In this document: piece after piece, positions 49,927 through 58,781 of the stretch
Layout: every line of letters starts with the position of its first letter
Numbering within the stretch: the stretch's first letter is position 1
Source: Pseudomonadota bacterium
GTDB taxonomy: Bacteria; Pseudomonadota; Alphaproteobacteria; Micropepsales; Micropepsaceae
Direction: 5' to 3'
Assembly: GCA_016201105.1 (NCBI GenBank)
Contig: JACQDN010000030.1
Coordinates: forward strand, 124,001 to 188,000
Length of the DNA stretch: 64,000 bases
Notes under the pieces: model-generated
The model's database searches: none
The model's input: the letters and a program-made list of their open reading frames with translations, nothing else
Told to the model about the DNA's origin: nothing
Made by a program: the position numbers and the translations under genes

Positions 49927-51240
49927 TCAAAGAATATACCGCGACAGATCCTGGTCCTTGGCCAGGCCCTCCACGCGGTCGCGTACGTAAGCCGAATCGA
50001 TTTTCACGGTCTCTCCGTTGCGGTCGGTGGCAGAGAAGCTGATCTCGTCCAGCACGCGTTCCATCACGGTCTGCAGGCGGCGGGCGCCGATGTTCTCCAC
50101 GCTCGCATTCACCAGTGCGGCAATGTCCGCGATGGCGCCGATGCCGTCTGCCGTGAAATCGAGCTTCACGCCCTCAGTGTCGAGCAAGGCCACATATTGC
50201 TTGATGAGGCTCGCTTCCGGCTCAGTGAGGATGCGCTGGAAATCGTCGCGCGTGAGCGCTTTCAACTCGACGCGGATCGGCAAGCGGCCCTGCAATTCGG
50301 GAAGCAGATCGGACGGCTTGGCGAGATGGAATGCGCCCGACGCGATGAAGAGAATGTGATCGGTTTTCACACTGCCATGCTTGGTGGCGACGGTGGTGCC
50401 TTCGATCAAGGGAAGCAGATCGCGCTGCACGCCTTCGCGGCTGACGTCACCGCCGCCGCGATGTTCGGAACGGGCGCAGATCTTGTCGATCTCGTCGAGG
50501 AACACGATGCCGTTGTTTTCGACAGTCTCGATGGCTTCGCGCAGGATGGCATCGTTGTCCAAAAGCTTGTCGGCTTCTTCGGCGATCAACGGCGCATGGG
50601 CTGCCGCGACGGTGACGCGCTTGGTCTTGGCGCGGCCTCCCATGGCTTTGCCGAAAATATCGCCGATATTGATCATGCTCACTTGGGCGCCCGGCATGCC
50701 GGGAATCTCGATCATCGGTGCACCGCCGCCGGAATCGCGCATCTCGAGCTCGATCTCCTTGGCATCGAGTTCGCCCGCACGCAGCATGCGGCGGAAACTT
50801 TCGCGCGTGCCGCTGCTCGATTTTTCACCGACCAGCGCGTCCAGCACCCGCTCTTCGGCGCGCGCTTCGGCCTGGGCCTCGACTTCTTTGCGCTTTCTTT
50901 CGCGCACCTGCGAAATGCCGACTTCCAGAAGATCGCGCACGATCTGATCGACGTCGCGTCCGACATAGCCCACTTCGGTGAACTTCGTCGCTTCGACTTT
51001 GAGAAACGGCGCCTGCGCGAGCTTGGCCAGGCGTCGCGAGATTTCCGTCTTGCCGACACCGGTCGGCCCGATCATCAGAATATTTTTCGGCAGCACTTCT
51101 TCGCGCAATTCGGGCGTGAGCTGCTGGCGCCGCCAGCGATTGCGCAAAGCGATGGCGACGGCGCGTTTGGCCTCGTGCTGTCCGACGATATAGCGATCCA
51201 GCTCGGAAACGATTTCACGCGGGGTGAAGAACGAACTCAT
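49927..51240 (-). CDS. hslU: ATP-dependent protease ATPase subunit HslU
   Basis: AAA+ unfoldase that feeds proteins to HslV. 437 residues with [28 protein letters not shown], Walker [14 protein letters not shown], the pore-region [16 protein letters not shown], an intermediate domain at about 110-240, Walker [14 protein letters not shown] and the C-terminal ...[17 protein letters not shown] that docks onto HslV. Its ATG overlaps the hslV stop (ATGA). Confidence 0.97.
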   Translation of the reverse strand: MSSFFTPREIVSELDRYIVGQHEAKRAVAIALRNRWRRQQLTPELREEVLPKNILMIGPTGVGKTEISRRLAKLAQAPFLKVEATKFTEVGYVGRDVDQIVRDLLEVGISQVRERKRKEVEAQAEARAEERVLDALVGEKSSSGTRESFRRMLRAGELDAKEIELEMRDSGGGAPMIEIPGMPGAQVSMINIGDIFGKAMGGRAKTKRVTVAAAHAPLIAEEADKLLDNDAILREAIETVENNGIVFLDEIDKICARSEHRGGGDVSREGVQRDLLPLIEGTTVATKHGSVKTDHILFIASGAFHLAKPSDLLPELQGRLPIRVELKALTRDDFQRILTEPEASLIKQYVALLDTEGVKLDFTADGIGAIADIAALVNASVENIGARRLQTVMERVLDEISFSATDRNGETVKIDSAYVRDRVEGLAKDQDLSRYIL

Positions 51241-51794
51241 GCGGTGGGCAGACTTTCCAGGGTGACGTTGTCGTTGGTGTAGACGCAGATGTCGGCGGCG
51301 ATCTTCATGGCGCGGCGCGCGATTTCCTCGGCCGAAAGATCGAGCGGCAGCAGCGCCCGCGCGGCCGCCAGTGCAAAGGGACCGCCGGAGCCGATGCCGA
51401 TGAGACCGTCTTCGGGTTCCACCACGTCGCCGGTGCCGGAGAGGATCAGCGACGTCTTGGCATCGACCACCGCCATCATCGCTTCAAGGCGGCGCAGGTA
51501 GCGGTCGGTGCGCCAGTCCTTGGCGAGCTCGACGCAGGCGCGCGCCAGATTGCCGGGATGTTGCTCGATCTTGGCTTCCAGCCGCTCGGAAAGCGCAAAG
51601 GCGTCCGCGGTCGCCCCCGCAAAGCCGACAATCACGTCGCCTTTGCCGAGGCGGCGAACTTTGCGCGCGTTGGATTTCATCACCGTCTGGCCCGCTGTGA
51701 CTTGGCCATCGCCCGCCACGACAACCTGTCCGCCCTTGCGGACGGACAGAATAGTGGTAGAGCGCCAAATTTTCTCGCTCGATGTCTCTTTCAT
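51237..51794 (-). CDS. hslV: ATP-dependent protease subunit HslV
   Basis: Proteasome-like peptidase that forms the HslVU protease. 185 residues. The catalytic threonine is expected at the start of [21 protein letters not shown] after removal of a short leader (12 residues before it, slightly longer than in E. coli). Further blocks are [24 protein letters not shown] and [16 protein letters not shown]. It precedes hslU; the divergent phosphatase gene begins 45 bases upstream, so the promoters are close together. Confidence 0.96.
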   Translation of the reverse strand: MKETSSEKIWRSTTILSVRKGGQVVVAGDGQVTAGQTVMKSNARKVRRLGKGDVIVGFAGATADAFALSERLEAKIEQHPGNLARACVELAKDWRTDRYLRRLEAMMAVVDAKTSLILSGTGDVVEPEDGLIGIGSGGPFALAAARALLPLDLSAEEIARRAMKIAADICVYTNDNVTLESLPTA

Positions 51795-51839
51795 GGGTCT
51801 GCTCTATATAGGAAGCGTGCAAGGACAGTTGGAGGCCTG

Positions 51840-52679
51840 ATGAAAGCCAGCCGGATTCTCGCTCTGGCGTGCGTGGCCGGCCTCATTTTGGGCCCAAACA
51901 ATGCGGCGGCGCAATTCACCGCCGCCTGCCCCAAACCCGACCCCAAAGAAATCGCGGCCTCGCCGCCGGGCGATGATCCCATGACCTGGGTTTGCGAGGC
52001 GACGGCCAAAAAACCCGTCAGCAACGCGCTGCACTGGATGCGCAACTCGGCGGAATACAAAGCGCTGACCGAAGCGGTTTACGCGGACGCGACACGCGCC
52101 GCGGAACGCGCGGCCAAGCGCTACGGCCGCTGGGGTTTCATCGTCATCGTCGACGCCGACGAAACCCTGCTCGACAACCTGCCCTATCAGCGCGAACGCG
52201 AAATTTGCGGGCTTGCTTACACCGAGGCGAGCTGGTGCCGCTGGACAAACGAACAGAAGGCGGCAGCCGTTCCCGGCGCGCTCGCCTTCATCACCCGCGT
52301 GCATCGTTTGGGCGGGCTCATCGCCGTCGTCACCAATCGGGCAAAGGCCGAGGAATGGGTGACGCGCGAAAATCTGCACAAGGATGGATTCTCTTATGAC
52401 GCCATCCGCGTCACGGAGTCCGAAGCCGACAAGACCGCGCGCTGGAGGAGCGTGACGAGGGAATTGGCGGAAGTCGCCCGCAAATTGGGACGCAAGGGCG
52501 CCGCGCCGAAGGCACTCATCTGGGTAGGCGATCAGATCGGCGATCTGCCCAAGCTCGATGGTAAAGGACAAATCCTGGGTGCGAGAGATCAGAGCGATGC
52601 GGGCGAAGGCGTTGGCATCAACCTCTTCCTGCTGCCCAATCCCGAATATGGCGGCTGGCAGAAGAGCCCGGACCAGTGA
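51840..52679 (+). CDS. Exported HAD-type acid phosphatase / 5'-nucleotidase, lipoprotein e(P4)-like
   Basis: A 279-residue protein with a signal peptide (MKASRILALACVAGLILGPNNAAA) and a class C acid-phosphatase-like HAD domain. The nucleophile motif is VDADETLLDN (D105, D107), the second is VVTNR, and WVGDQIGDL is the metal-binding end motif. It would act in the periplasm on nucleotides or other phosphomonoesters. No lipobox cysteine is obvious at the cleavage site. GGAGG lies five bases before the ATG at 51840. Confidence 0.82.
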   Translation: MKASRILALACVAGLILGPNNAAAQFTAACPKPDPKEIAASPPGDDPMTWVCEATAKKPVSNALHWMRNSAEYKALTEAVYADATRAAERAAKRYGRWGFIVIVDADETLLDNLPYQREREICGLAYTEASWCRWTNEQKAAAVPGALAFITRVHRLGGLIAVVTNRAKAEEWVTRENLHKDGFSYDAIRVTESEADKTARWRSVTRELAEVARKLGRKGAAPKALIWVGDQIGDLPKLDGKGQILGARDQSDAGEGVGINLFLLPNPEYGGWQKSPDQ

Positions 52680-52689
52680 GCGCGCTTGT

Positions 52690-52871
52690 CGACCCTCCCC
52701 TTGAGGGAGGGTCGAAATCTTTGCGAACGAAGTGAGCAGAGATTTCGGGGAGGGGTCATGCCGTGTCGTCTGAAATACATCCTCGATATTTGTATTCTGG
52801 CTTTTGCGGGCTCGGCATGACCCCTCCCCGAATTTGCTGCGCAAATTCGACCCTCCCTCAAGGGGAGGGTT
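52690..52871. repeat. Palindromic repeat, Family A, copy 7 (long loop)
   Basis: CGACCCTCCCCTTGAGGGAG and GACCCTCCCTCAAGGGGAGG arms, inner AGATTTCGGGGAGGGGTCATG and CATGACCCCTCCCCGAATTTG, with a 60-base loop. Lies between genes in the same direction (acid phosphatase and hisB). Confidence 0.82.
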
Positions 52872-52935
52872 GATTGCAGAGACTTTCGCCCTCGGCCTCG
52901 TCTTGGTATCAAGGTGCCCGCACCCGGAGCCAGCC

Positions 52936-53535
52936 ATGCGCACCGCCACTGTCGAACGCAAAACCAGGGAGACCGAGATCGCCGTGTCGCTCGACCTCGA
53001 CGGCTCGGGCGATTGCGACATCGACACCGGCATCGGCTTCCTCGACCACATGCTGGAGAGCTTCGGGCGCCATTCCATGATCGACCTGAAGGTCCGCGCA
53101 CTCGGCGATCTGCATATCGACTACCATCACACCACCGAGGACACCGCCATTGTCATCGGCCAGGCCGTGAAAAAGGCGCTGGGCGATTTCGCCGGCATCA
53201 CGCGCTTCGGCGCGGCGCTGATTCCCATGGACGAAACGCTGACGCGCGTGGCGGTGGACGTGTCCAACCGGCCCTATCTCATTTGGAAAGTGGTGGTGCC
53301 CAGGCCCAAGCTCGGGGAGATGGACACCGAGCTGTTCAAGGAATGGTTCCAAGCCTTTGCGCAGCATGCGGGCATCTGTCTGCACATCGAAAATCTCTAC
53401 GGCGACAACAGCCACCACATCGTGGAATCCTGCTTCAAAGGGCTGGCGCGCTCATTGCGCCAGGCCATCGCGCCCGACGAGCGGCTGGAAGGCGGCGTCG
53501 CCTCCACCAAAGGCACGCTCAGCGAAAAAGGCTGA
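52936..53535 (+). CDS. hisB: Imidazoleglycerol-phosphate dehydratase
   Basis: Sixth step of histidine synthesis: dehydrates imidazole glycerol phosphate. 199 residues, single-function form. The metal-binding histidine motifs are present twice: [17 protein letters not shown] / [16 protein letters not shown] and [24 protein letters not shown]. The ATG at 52936 is used. No other his gene adjoins, so it is separated from the usual hisHAF group within this window. Confidence 0.95.
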   Translation: MRTATVERKTRETEIAVSLDLDGSGDCDIDTGIGFLDHMLESFGRHSMIDLKVRALGDLHIDYHHTTEDTAIVIGQAVKKALGDFAGITRFGAALIPMDETLTRVAVDVSNRPYLIWKVVVPRPKLGEMDTELFKEWFQAFAQHAGICLHIENLYGDNSHHIVESCFKGLARSLRQAIAPDERLEGGVASTKGTLSEKG

Positions 53536-53548
53536 CGCAGCGATTTTC

Positions 53549-53561
53549 TGACGCCGCGTCA
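53549..53561. promoter_or_regulatory. Operator-like palindrome 1 (TGACGC-C-GCGTCA)
   Basis: TGACGCCGCGTCA, 14 bases after the hisB stop and about 107 bases before the ferritin-like gene. Same half site as the two palindromes downstream, with a one-base spacer. Confidence 0.5.
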
Positions 53562-53567
53562 TCAAAG

Positions 53568-53581
53568 TGACACAAGCGTCA
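53568..53581. promoter_or_regulatory. Operator-like palindrome 2 (TGACAC-AA-GCGTCA)
   Basis: TGACACAAGCGTCA, one mismatch from the perfect form. Ends just before the -35 element TTGACA (53588), where a bound protein could block or recruit RNA polymerase. Confidence 0.5.
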
Positions 53582-53587
53582 TTTTCG

Positions 53588-53616
53588 TTGACACTTAGCA
53601 CGATCTCCCCATATTG
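53588..53616 (+). promoter_or_regulatory. Putative promoter of the ferritin-like gene
   Basis: TTGACA at 53588-53593 is a perfect -35; ATATTG at 53611-53616 is a weak -10 after 17 bases. Its -10 end overlaps palindrome 3, so binding there should repress. Confidence 0.45.
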
Positions 53617-53628
53617 ACGCGAGCGTCA
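53615..53628. promoter_or_regulatory. Operator-like palindrome 3 (TGACGC-GA-GCGTCA)
   Basis: Perfect 14-base inverted repeat TGACGCGAGCGTCA overlapping the -10/start region, 28 bases before the ATG of the ferritin-like gene. Confidence 0.55.
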
Positions 53629-53655
53629 TTCCTTTGAGCCGCCCGGAGAGTACCC

Positions 53656-54774
53656 ATGGTCGATATCACCAAAGACGATGCCTACGACGCCGCCGACCCC
53701 AAGGATTTTCCGGCGATGCTGGAGGTCGAGCGTTACGGCCACCGTTCCACGGCGTTCGACAAGATCATCAGCGCGACGCACGACCATTTCTGGGATCCGC
53801 TGGACAAGAAGTACATCGACTTCAGCGCGCCCTTCGATCAGACGAAGGACAGCGTGCTCCCCTATGAAGAGTTCTTCCCCATCTTCCGCACCCGCATCGG
53901 CGATGCGATGACGCACGAGCAGAAGCTGAAGTTCGCCAGCCAATCGACGCGCTGGCAGCTCTCCGCGATTTTGCACGGCGAACAGGGCGCGCTGGCGCTA
54001 TCGGCTTCGCTCTGCCACATCTTGAAGGACCCCGGCGCGCAGGAATACGCCGCGAACCAGACCCGCGAAGAAGCCCGTCACGTCACCGCCTTTGCCAGCT
54101 ACATCAAAGCGCGCTGGGGTTCGCCGCTTCCTTGCGGCGACACGCTGCAAAGTCTTCTCACCGAAATGGTGCTGGCGCCGGAGGTCTACAAAAAGATCGT
54201 CGGCATGCAGATGCTGGTCGAGGGTCTCGCCATGGGCGCCTTCGCCACGCTCTACCAGAAATCAAAGGATCCGCTGCTGGTGAAACTCTGCCAGCTGGTG
54301 ATGACCGACGAGGCCTTCCATCACAAGTTCGGAAAGATTTGGGCCGACCGCACCGTTCCCAAGCTGACGCAAGAAGAACACGTCATCGTGGAAGACTGGG
54401 CGGCGCGGTGCTTTCAGACGCTGCTCTTCAACCTGGTCAATCCGGAACAGATGAAGGTGGTTTACGCCTCCATCGGCATCGACTGGCAGGACGCGATGGC
54501 CGCCATCCAGGAAGCCTTCACCGACGAAGACCGCCGCAAGGCGATGAAGCAATCGGCCAACATCTTCCGCGTGCTCATCAAGACGCTGCTCAATGCCGGC
54601 ATCATCACCGAGCGCACCAAGTCGTTCTACGGCATGTATGTCGACATGAACGAATTGGCAGGCGAAGGCGAGCGCATGGTGGGCGACGACATCGCCGAAG
54701 AGGGCATCCGCTATCTGCAGTCGATCAATTTCGCCGACACCTCCAAGGGCCAGGCGCTACTCGCCGCGGAATAA
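53656..54774 (+). CDS. Diiron ferritin-like protein (R2-like oxidase/desaturase superfamily)
   Basis: A 372-residue soluble helical protein. A complete set of six diiron ligands can be placed: E109 (HGEQGAL), E139 and H142 (EEARH), E189 (LVEGLA), E219 and H222 (DEAFHH). This is the pattern of ribonucleotide-reductase R2-like and acyl-ACP-desaturase-like oxidases rather than storage ferritins. The reaction is unknown: fatty-acyl desaturation, N-oxygenation or another O2 reaction are all possible. It is a single gene with a strong terminator after it and three matching operator-like palindromes before it, so expression is probably tightly controlled. Confidence 0.8.
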   Translation: MVDITKDDAYDAADPKDFPAMLEVERYGHRSTAFDKIISATHDHFWDPLDKKYIDFSAPFDQTKDSVLPYEEFFPIFRTRIGDAMTHEQKLKFASQSTRWQLSAILHGEQGALALSASLCHILKDPGAQEYAANQTREEARHVTAFASYIKARWGSPLPCGDTLQSLLTEMVLAPEVYKKIVGMQMLVEGLAMGAFATLYQKSKDPLLVKLCQLVMTDEAFHHKFGKIWADRTVPKLTQEEHVIVEDWAARCFQTLLFNLVNPEQMKVVYASIGIDWQDAMAAIQEAFTDEDRRKAMKQSANIFRVLIKTLLNAGIITERTKSFYGMYVDMNELAGEGERMVGDDIAEEGIRYLQSINFADTSKGQALLAAE

Positions 54775-54797
54775 ACATCCGCATCGCACAAAGTGAA

Positions 54798-54827
54798 AGC
54801 CCGGTATGCAAATGCCGGGCTTTTTCT
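54798..54827 (+). terminator. Rho-independent terminator
   Basis: AGCCCGG...CCGGGCT with a 10-base loop followed by TTTTTCT, 24 bases after the ferritin-like gene stop. Confidence 0.85.
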
Positions 54828-54856
54828 ATTCCCGGCGGGCCGCTTAGAGTGAGCCC

Positions 54857-55543
54857 ATGCAAAAGCCGTCATCTGTCACGCGCGCGCGACTCATCCAAGC
54901 CGAGGAACGCGGCATTGCGTTGTTCGCCGCGATCGAAGCCGCAGGGCTGATCGCAGCTGGAAAGCGCGAGAGCGAACTCGACAAGGACATCTTTGAACTC
55001 GCGCAATCGCGTTTCGGTGTCGAGAAGCACTGGCATAAGCGCGTCGTGCGCACAGGTCTCAACACGCTCTGCACGTTCTACGATACGCCCCCCGAACGCA
55101 CGATCGCGCCGGACGACATCCTCTATCTCGATCTCGGCCCCGTCTTCGAAGAATGGGAGGCCGATATCGGCAGGAGCTATGCGCTCGGACCTGATCCGGA
55201 CAAGAAGCGCCTGGTCGCCGATCTGCCGCGGATCTTCGAAATCGTGAAAGCGCTCTACGAAGCCGCGCCCGAAATTACCGGAGCCGAGCTTTATGCCTTT
55301 GCGCGGAAGACAGCGCAGGACGCGGGCTGGGAGTTCGGCGGCGTCATCGCCGGCCACATCGTCGGGGAATTTCCCCATGCCCAGCGTATACCGGGCGATC
55401 GCGATTTCCACCGCATTGCGCCGGCAAACACGCGACCCATGCGCGATCCCGATGCCAACGGCGACGAGCGCCACTGGATCCTGGAAATTCATCTTGTGGA
55501 CCAGGCGCGGACCTATGGCGGATTCTACGAACGGCTTCTCTGA
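54857..55543 (+). CDS. M24-family metallopeptidase (Xaa-Pro aminopeptidase-like)
   Basis: A 228-residue pita-bread-fold protein. The expected metal ligands are visible in order: D in LYLDLGPVF, D in EADIGRSYAL, H in AGHIVGEFPHA and E in WILEIHLVD, with a final ligand in the shortened C-terminus unclear. It lacks the N-terminal creatinase-like domain, so it is a short stand-alone version. It may cleave X-Pro dipeptides or be a non-peptidase relative. Separated from the ferritin-like gene by a terminator. Confidence 0.82.
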   Translation: MQKPSSVTRARLIQAEERGIALFAAIEAAGLIAAGKRESELDKDIFELAQSRFGVEKHWHKRVVRTGLNTLCTFYDTPPERTIAPDDILYLDLGPVFEEWEADIGRSYALGPDPDKKRLVADLPRIFEIVKALYEAAPEITGAELYAFARKTAQDAGWEFGGVIAGHIVGEFPHAQRIPGDRDFHRIAPANTRPMRDPDANGDERHWILEIHLVDQARTYGGFYERLL

Positions 55544-55608
55544 ATACGGGTTCAGAATACGGCTCAGGACGGTCGGCAGGCCCCTCGCGTTTTGCTTATA
55601 ATCGGTCC

Positions 55609-56064
55609 ATGCAGAACTTCGGCACGGCGGTGGATGTGGCGCGCGGCGTGAGCCGGCTGCTCATCCAGGAAGGCTATAGCCCGATCCTCGAATTCACGCT
55701 GGCCAATGGGCGCCGGCTGGATGTGGCCGCGCTCGGCCCCGACGGCACGGTCGTCGGCGTCGAGATCAAGGTCGCCCTGGGCGACCTCAAGGGCGATCTC
55801 AAATGGCCCGAATATCTGGAATTCTGCGAACTCTTCTATTTCGCGATTCCTCCCGGCTTCCCCGACGAGTACGTACCCTCGGATACCGGGTTGATCGTCG
55901 CCGACCGTTACGGCGGCGCGATCGTGCGCCCCTCACCCGTCGCCACGCTTCACGCGAGCCGCCGCAAGGCCGTGACCTTGAGCTTCGCCAAAGTGGCAGC
56001 AGAGCGGCTCGCCAATGTCATCGAGTTGGCGGCCGACGCGCGCAATGGGGTGTCCAGCGAATGA
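55609..56064 (+). CDS. mmcB: DNA repair protein MmcB
   Basis: A 151-residue protein of the MmcB family, named from Caulobacter, where loss gives mitomycin C sensitivity. Seen: GVSRLLIQEGYSPILEFTLANGRRLDVAALG, VGVEIKVALGDLKGDLKWPEYLEFCELFYFAIP. The acidic ...D-x-E-K arrangement resembles a PD-(D/E)xK nuclease core. The adjacent mmcQ-type gene overlaps its stop (ATGA), making a two-gene DNA-damage operon. Confidence 0.88.
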   Translation: MQNFGTAVDVARGVSRLLIQEGYSPILEFTLANGRRLDVAALGPDGTVVGVEIKVALGDLKGDLKWPEYLEFCELFYFAIPPGFPDEYVPSDTGLIVADRYGGAIVRPSPVATLHASRRKAVTLSFAKVAAERLANVIELAADARNGVSSE

Positions 56065-56450
56065 GCCTCAGCAACGCTCAGATGAAGAAGATCGTGCTCA
56101 GCTTTGCGTTGGCCGAGGAAGGCAAGTCGTACGGCTATCCGTCCTTCAAAGTGAATGGAAAATTCTTCACGCGGCTGCGCGACGAAGACAATTCCCTGGT
56201 ATTGACTGTCGGTTCCATCGACGAACGCGATCTTCTGCTGCAAGCCAACCCCAGACTGTTTCACATCACCGATCACTATAAGAACTATCCAGCGGTTCTC
56301 GCACGCATGGAAAAGCTCGACGCCAAGACGTTCAAGCATATGCTGGAACAGCATTGGCGCACGCTGGTGCCGAAGAAGCTGCTCGCATCACAAACAGCAC
56401 AAAAGAAAGAAAAGAAGGGCTCGCGCGGAGTCGCGGAGACACAGAGATAG
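56061..56450 (+). CDS. MmcQ/YjbR-family protein
   Basis: A 129-residue protein of the MmcQ/YjbR fold (double-wing DNA-binding-like), with GKSYGYPSFKVNGKFFTRLRDED and FHITDHYKNYPAVLARM. Translationally coupled to mmcB by an ATGA overlap. The last dozen residues (KKGSRGVAETQR) and the stop codon are encoded by the start of a Family B palindrome, so the tail is probably a late addition. The biochemical role is not settled. Confidence 0.85.
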   Translation: MSLSNAQMKKIVLSFALAEEGKSYGYPSFKVNGKFFTRLRDEDNSLVLTVGSIDERDLLLQANPRLFHITDHYKNYPAVLARMEKLDAKTFKHMLEQHWRTLVPKKLLASQTAQKKEKKGSRGVAETQR

Positions 56451-56640
56451 CGAGTCTCGGTGGGCTACTTTCCAGATCAGCGATGAAAGTATTGGCGCGC
56501 AATGCGCGCCAACAAATTCCCATTCACACAGCATGAGGAGGTTGCACGCGGAAACGCCGTATCTCTGCGCCTCCGCGTCCTTGGCCCGGCGTAGCTCGCG
56601 AAGCGAGCGAAGACGGCTCCGCGCGAATCCTTTTCTTCGA
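56417..56640. repeat. Palindromic repeat, Family B, copy 5
   Basis: Left arm GGCTCGCGCGGAGTCGCGGA (overlapping the mmcQ 3' end), right arm ending GGCTCCGCGCGAATCC, centre GGCGCGCAATGCGCGCC (56494-56510). Extra insert CGTAGCTCGCGAAGCGAGCG in the right arm. Lies between the converging mmcQ and regA genes, two bases from the regA stop. Confidence 0.8.
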
Positions 56641-56642
56641 AA

Positions 56643-57188
56643 CTACCGCGGGCTGCGCTTGGCGAGGATGCGTTGCAGCGTGCGGCGGTGCATGTTGAGC
56701 CGGCGCGCCGTCTCCGAAACGTTATGACCGCAGAGTTCGTAGACGCGCTGGATATGCTCCCAGCGCACGCGATCGGCCGACATGGGATTTTCCGGCGGCT
56801 TGGGTTTGGAGCCGGCCGGCGCCTGCAACGCGGCAAGAATATCGTCGGCATCGGCGGGCTTGGGCAGATAATCGATGGCGCCGTATTTCACCGCCGCCAC
56901 GGCAGTGGCGATATTGCCGAAACCGGTGAGCACGACGACGCGCGCTTCGGGGCGCACGGCATGCATTACTTCCACCACGTCGAGCCCGTTGCCGTCGTCC
57001 AGCTTGAGGTCGACCACCGCGAAAGCCGGCGGGGCTTCCTTGGCGCGCGCGATTCCCTGCGCCACGTTTTCGGCGATGGCCACGGTGAAGCCTCTGGCTT
57101 CCATGGCACGCGCCAGACGCTCGCGGAACGGGCGATCGTCCTCGACGATGAGAAGCGTGCGGTCTTCGGACACGGGCTCTTTGCTCAT
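56643..57188 (-). CDS. regA: RegA/ActR/PrrA-type response regulator
   Basis: Global redox response regulator controlling respiration, carbon and nitrogen fixation genes in alphaproteobacteria. 181 residues: receiver domain with acidic pair D17-D18 and phospho-acceptor D60 (FAVVDLKLDDGNGLDVVE), a proline-rich linker, and a Fis-type helix-turn-helix near the end (GHNVSETARRLNMHRRTLQRIL), which is the near-invariant RegA DNA-binding element. Encoded downstream of its kinase on the same strand. Confidence 0.93.
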   Translation of the reverse strand: MSKEPVSEDRTLLIVEDDRPFRERLARAMEARGFTVAIAENVAQGIARAKEAPPAFAVVDLKLDDGNGLDVVEVMHAVRPEARVVVLTGFGNIATAVAAVKYGAIDYLPKPADADDILAALQAPAGSKPKPPENPMSADRVRWEHIQRVYELCGHNVSETARRLNMHRRTLQRILAKRSPR

Positions 57189-57275
57189 AGTTCGTTCTTG
57201 GGGTCGTTCTTGGGCATTTCTCCGCCCCGTCGATAGCCCCCGGCGCTGGCCGGAGCAATCGATATTCTACGCATA

Positions 57276-58676
57276 TTAGTCTTCCAGCGCGGCGCCGGGC
57301 GGCGCGTCCCCGTCAATGGCCCCGCGTGGCCAGCGCACATCCACCTCCGCCCCACCCCCGTCTCGGTTAAAGGCCTCCAGCCGTCCGCCGGTCTGTTCGA
57401 TCAGGGTCTTGGCGATGAAAAAGCCAAGCCCCATACCTTCACGGCCGGTGAAGCTGCCCGAAGGGCCGAGTTCGTTGTCGCCCAAGGCAAAATTGCCCGG
57501 CCGCGAGGTGGTGTAGGGCTCACCCAGTCGTTCGAGAATCTCGGGGGAGAACCCGTCGCCGTCGTCGACGACGGAGATGCTGAGGACGGAATCCGTCCAG
57601 CCCGCGCGCACCCGCACGCGCGTCCTGGCGAAATCGGCCGCGTTGGCGATGAGATTGCCGAGCCCGTGCAACAACTCGGGCGCGCGCCACACTTTGGGTT
57701 CGTTCTCGTCGTCCAGCGCGATCGCGATCTCGACGTCGCCGCCGCGATATTGCTCGGCGATCTCGTCCAGGAACGCGCCGAGCGGCAAGCGGTCGGTGGC
57801 GCCGAGCACGGTTTCTTGCGGACGCGCGAGCTGCGTGAGAATGCCCCGGCAGCGCTCGGCTTCCTGACGCAGCAGCTTGGCATCTTCGCTTTCGGGCGAG
57901 TTGGCCGGCAGGGCGCGCTCCAATTCGCGCGCCACCACGGCGATCGTGCCGAGCGGCGTTCCCAATTCATGGGCCGCCGCCGTCGCGAGCGCACCGAGCG
58001 CGGCCAAACGATGTTCTCGCGCCAGCGCCAGCTGCGTCGCCGCAAGTCCGGCCTGCATGCGCACGGTTTCACTTGCTGTGCGCCAGGCATAGATCGACGT
58101 GAAGCCGATGCCGATCACCAGCGACGCCCAAATGCCGCCTTGATAGAGCGGCGGCAAATGAAAGCGATCGCTCGCAGACCACGGCAAAGGCTCGTGCACG
58201 GCCGCAATGAGCGAGACCGAGGCAAACGAGATGCCGGCGAGGATCAGCGTGTTGCTGAGATCCAGGGTCGCCGCCCCGATCACCACCGGTGCGATGAACA
58301 TCAGCGCAAACGGATTTTCGATTCCACCGGTGAGAAAAAGCAGAGCGGCGAGTTGCAGCACGTCGTAAGCAAGATAGACGGTGGCCTCGCGGCTGGTGAG
58401 GCGATGCGAAGGCTCGTAGCGAATTGCAAGAAAGATATTGAGCGCCATGCTGGTGGCAATCACCACCACGCAGCGAAACAGCGGCAGGTGATAGTTGAGG
58501 CCGAAATAGACGATGAACAGCGTCGCCGACTGGCCCGCGATCGCGAGCCAGCGCAGATTGGAAAGCGTGCGCAGCCGCACCCGCCCGCGGATGCCGGGAA
58601 AGGCGGAGACAATCTCGCTGGTATTCAGAGGCCAAAATCGCGACCAGGGGTAGCGGCGGGAATTGGGTTGGTTCAT
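57276..58676 (-). CDS. regB: RegB/ActS/PrrB-type redox sensor histidine kinase
   Basis: Membrane kinase that phosphorylates RegA in response to quinone/redox state. 466 residues: six membrane segments to about residue 200, including the quinone-binding heptapeptide GGIENPF (117-123); phospho-acceptor H236 in AAAHELGTPLGTIAVV; the redox cysteine C276 in ERCRGILTQL; and a C-terminal ATPase (NLIANAADFA, GMGLGFFIAKTL). The ATG at 58676 is used. It precedes regA by 87 bases and is divergent from the SCO gene, the classical layout. Confidence 0.93.
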   Translation of the reverse strand: MNQPNSRRYPWSRFWPLNTSEIVSAFPGIRGRVRLRTLSNLRWLAIAGQSATLFIVYFGLNYHLPLFRCVVVIATSMALNIFLAIRYEPSHRLTSREATVYLAYDVLQLAALLFLTGGIENPFALMFIAPVVIGAATLDLSNTLILAGISFASVSLIAAVHEPLPWSASDRFHLPPLYQGGIWASLVIGIGFTSIYAWRTASETVRMQAGLAATQLALAREHRLAALGALATAAAHELGTPLGTIAVVARELERALPANSPESEDAKLLRQEAERCRGILTQLARPQETVLGATDRLPLGAFLDEIAEQYRGGDVEIAIALDDENEPKVWRAPELLHGLGNLIANAADFARTRVRVRAGWTDSVLSISVVDDGDGFSPEILERLGEPYTTSRPGNFALGDNELGPSGSFTGREGMGLGFFIAKTLIEQTGGRLEAFNRDGGGAEVDVRWPRGAIDGDAPPGAALED

Positions 58677-58781
58677 CGCTTTGTGAAGAAATCCGGTCGC
58701 GGCGAGACCATTCGCCGCTTTCGAGCGTCCGGGCAAGAGACTATCAATCCTTCGCCGCTGCGTCCCGCGCAATCAAGACCA

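Noticed and set aside
57666..58781. Long plus-strand open frame upstream of the SCO gene
   Set aside because: Antisense to regB with low-complexity Arg/Gln-rich translation; the SCO protein starts at 58782.
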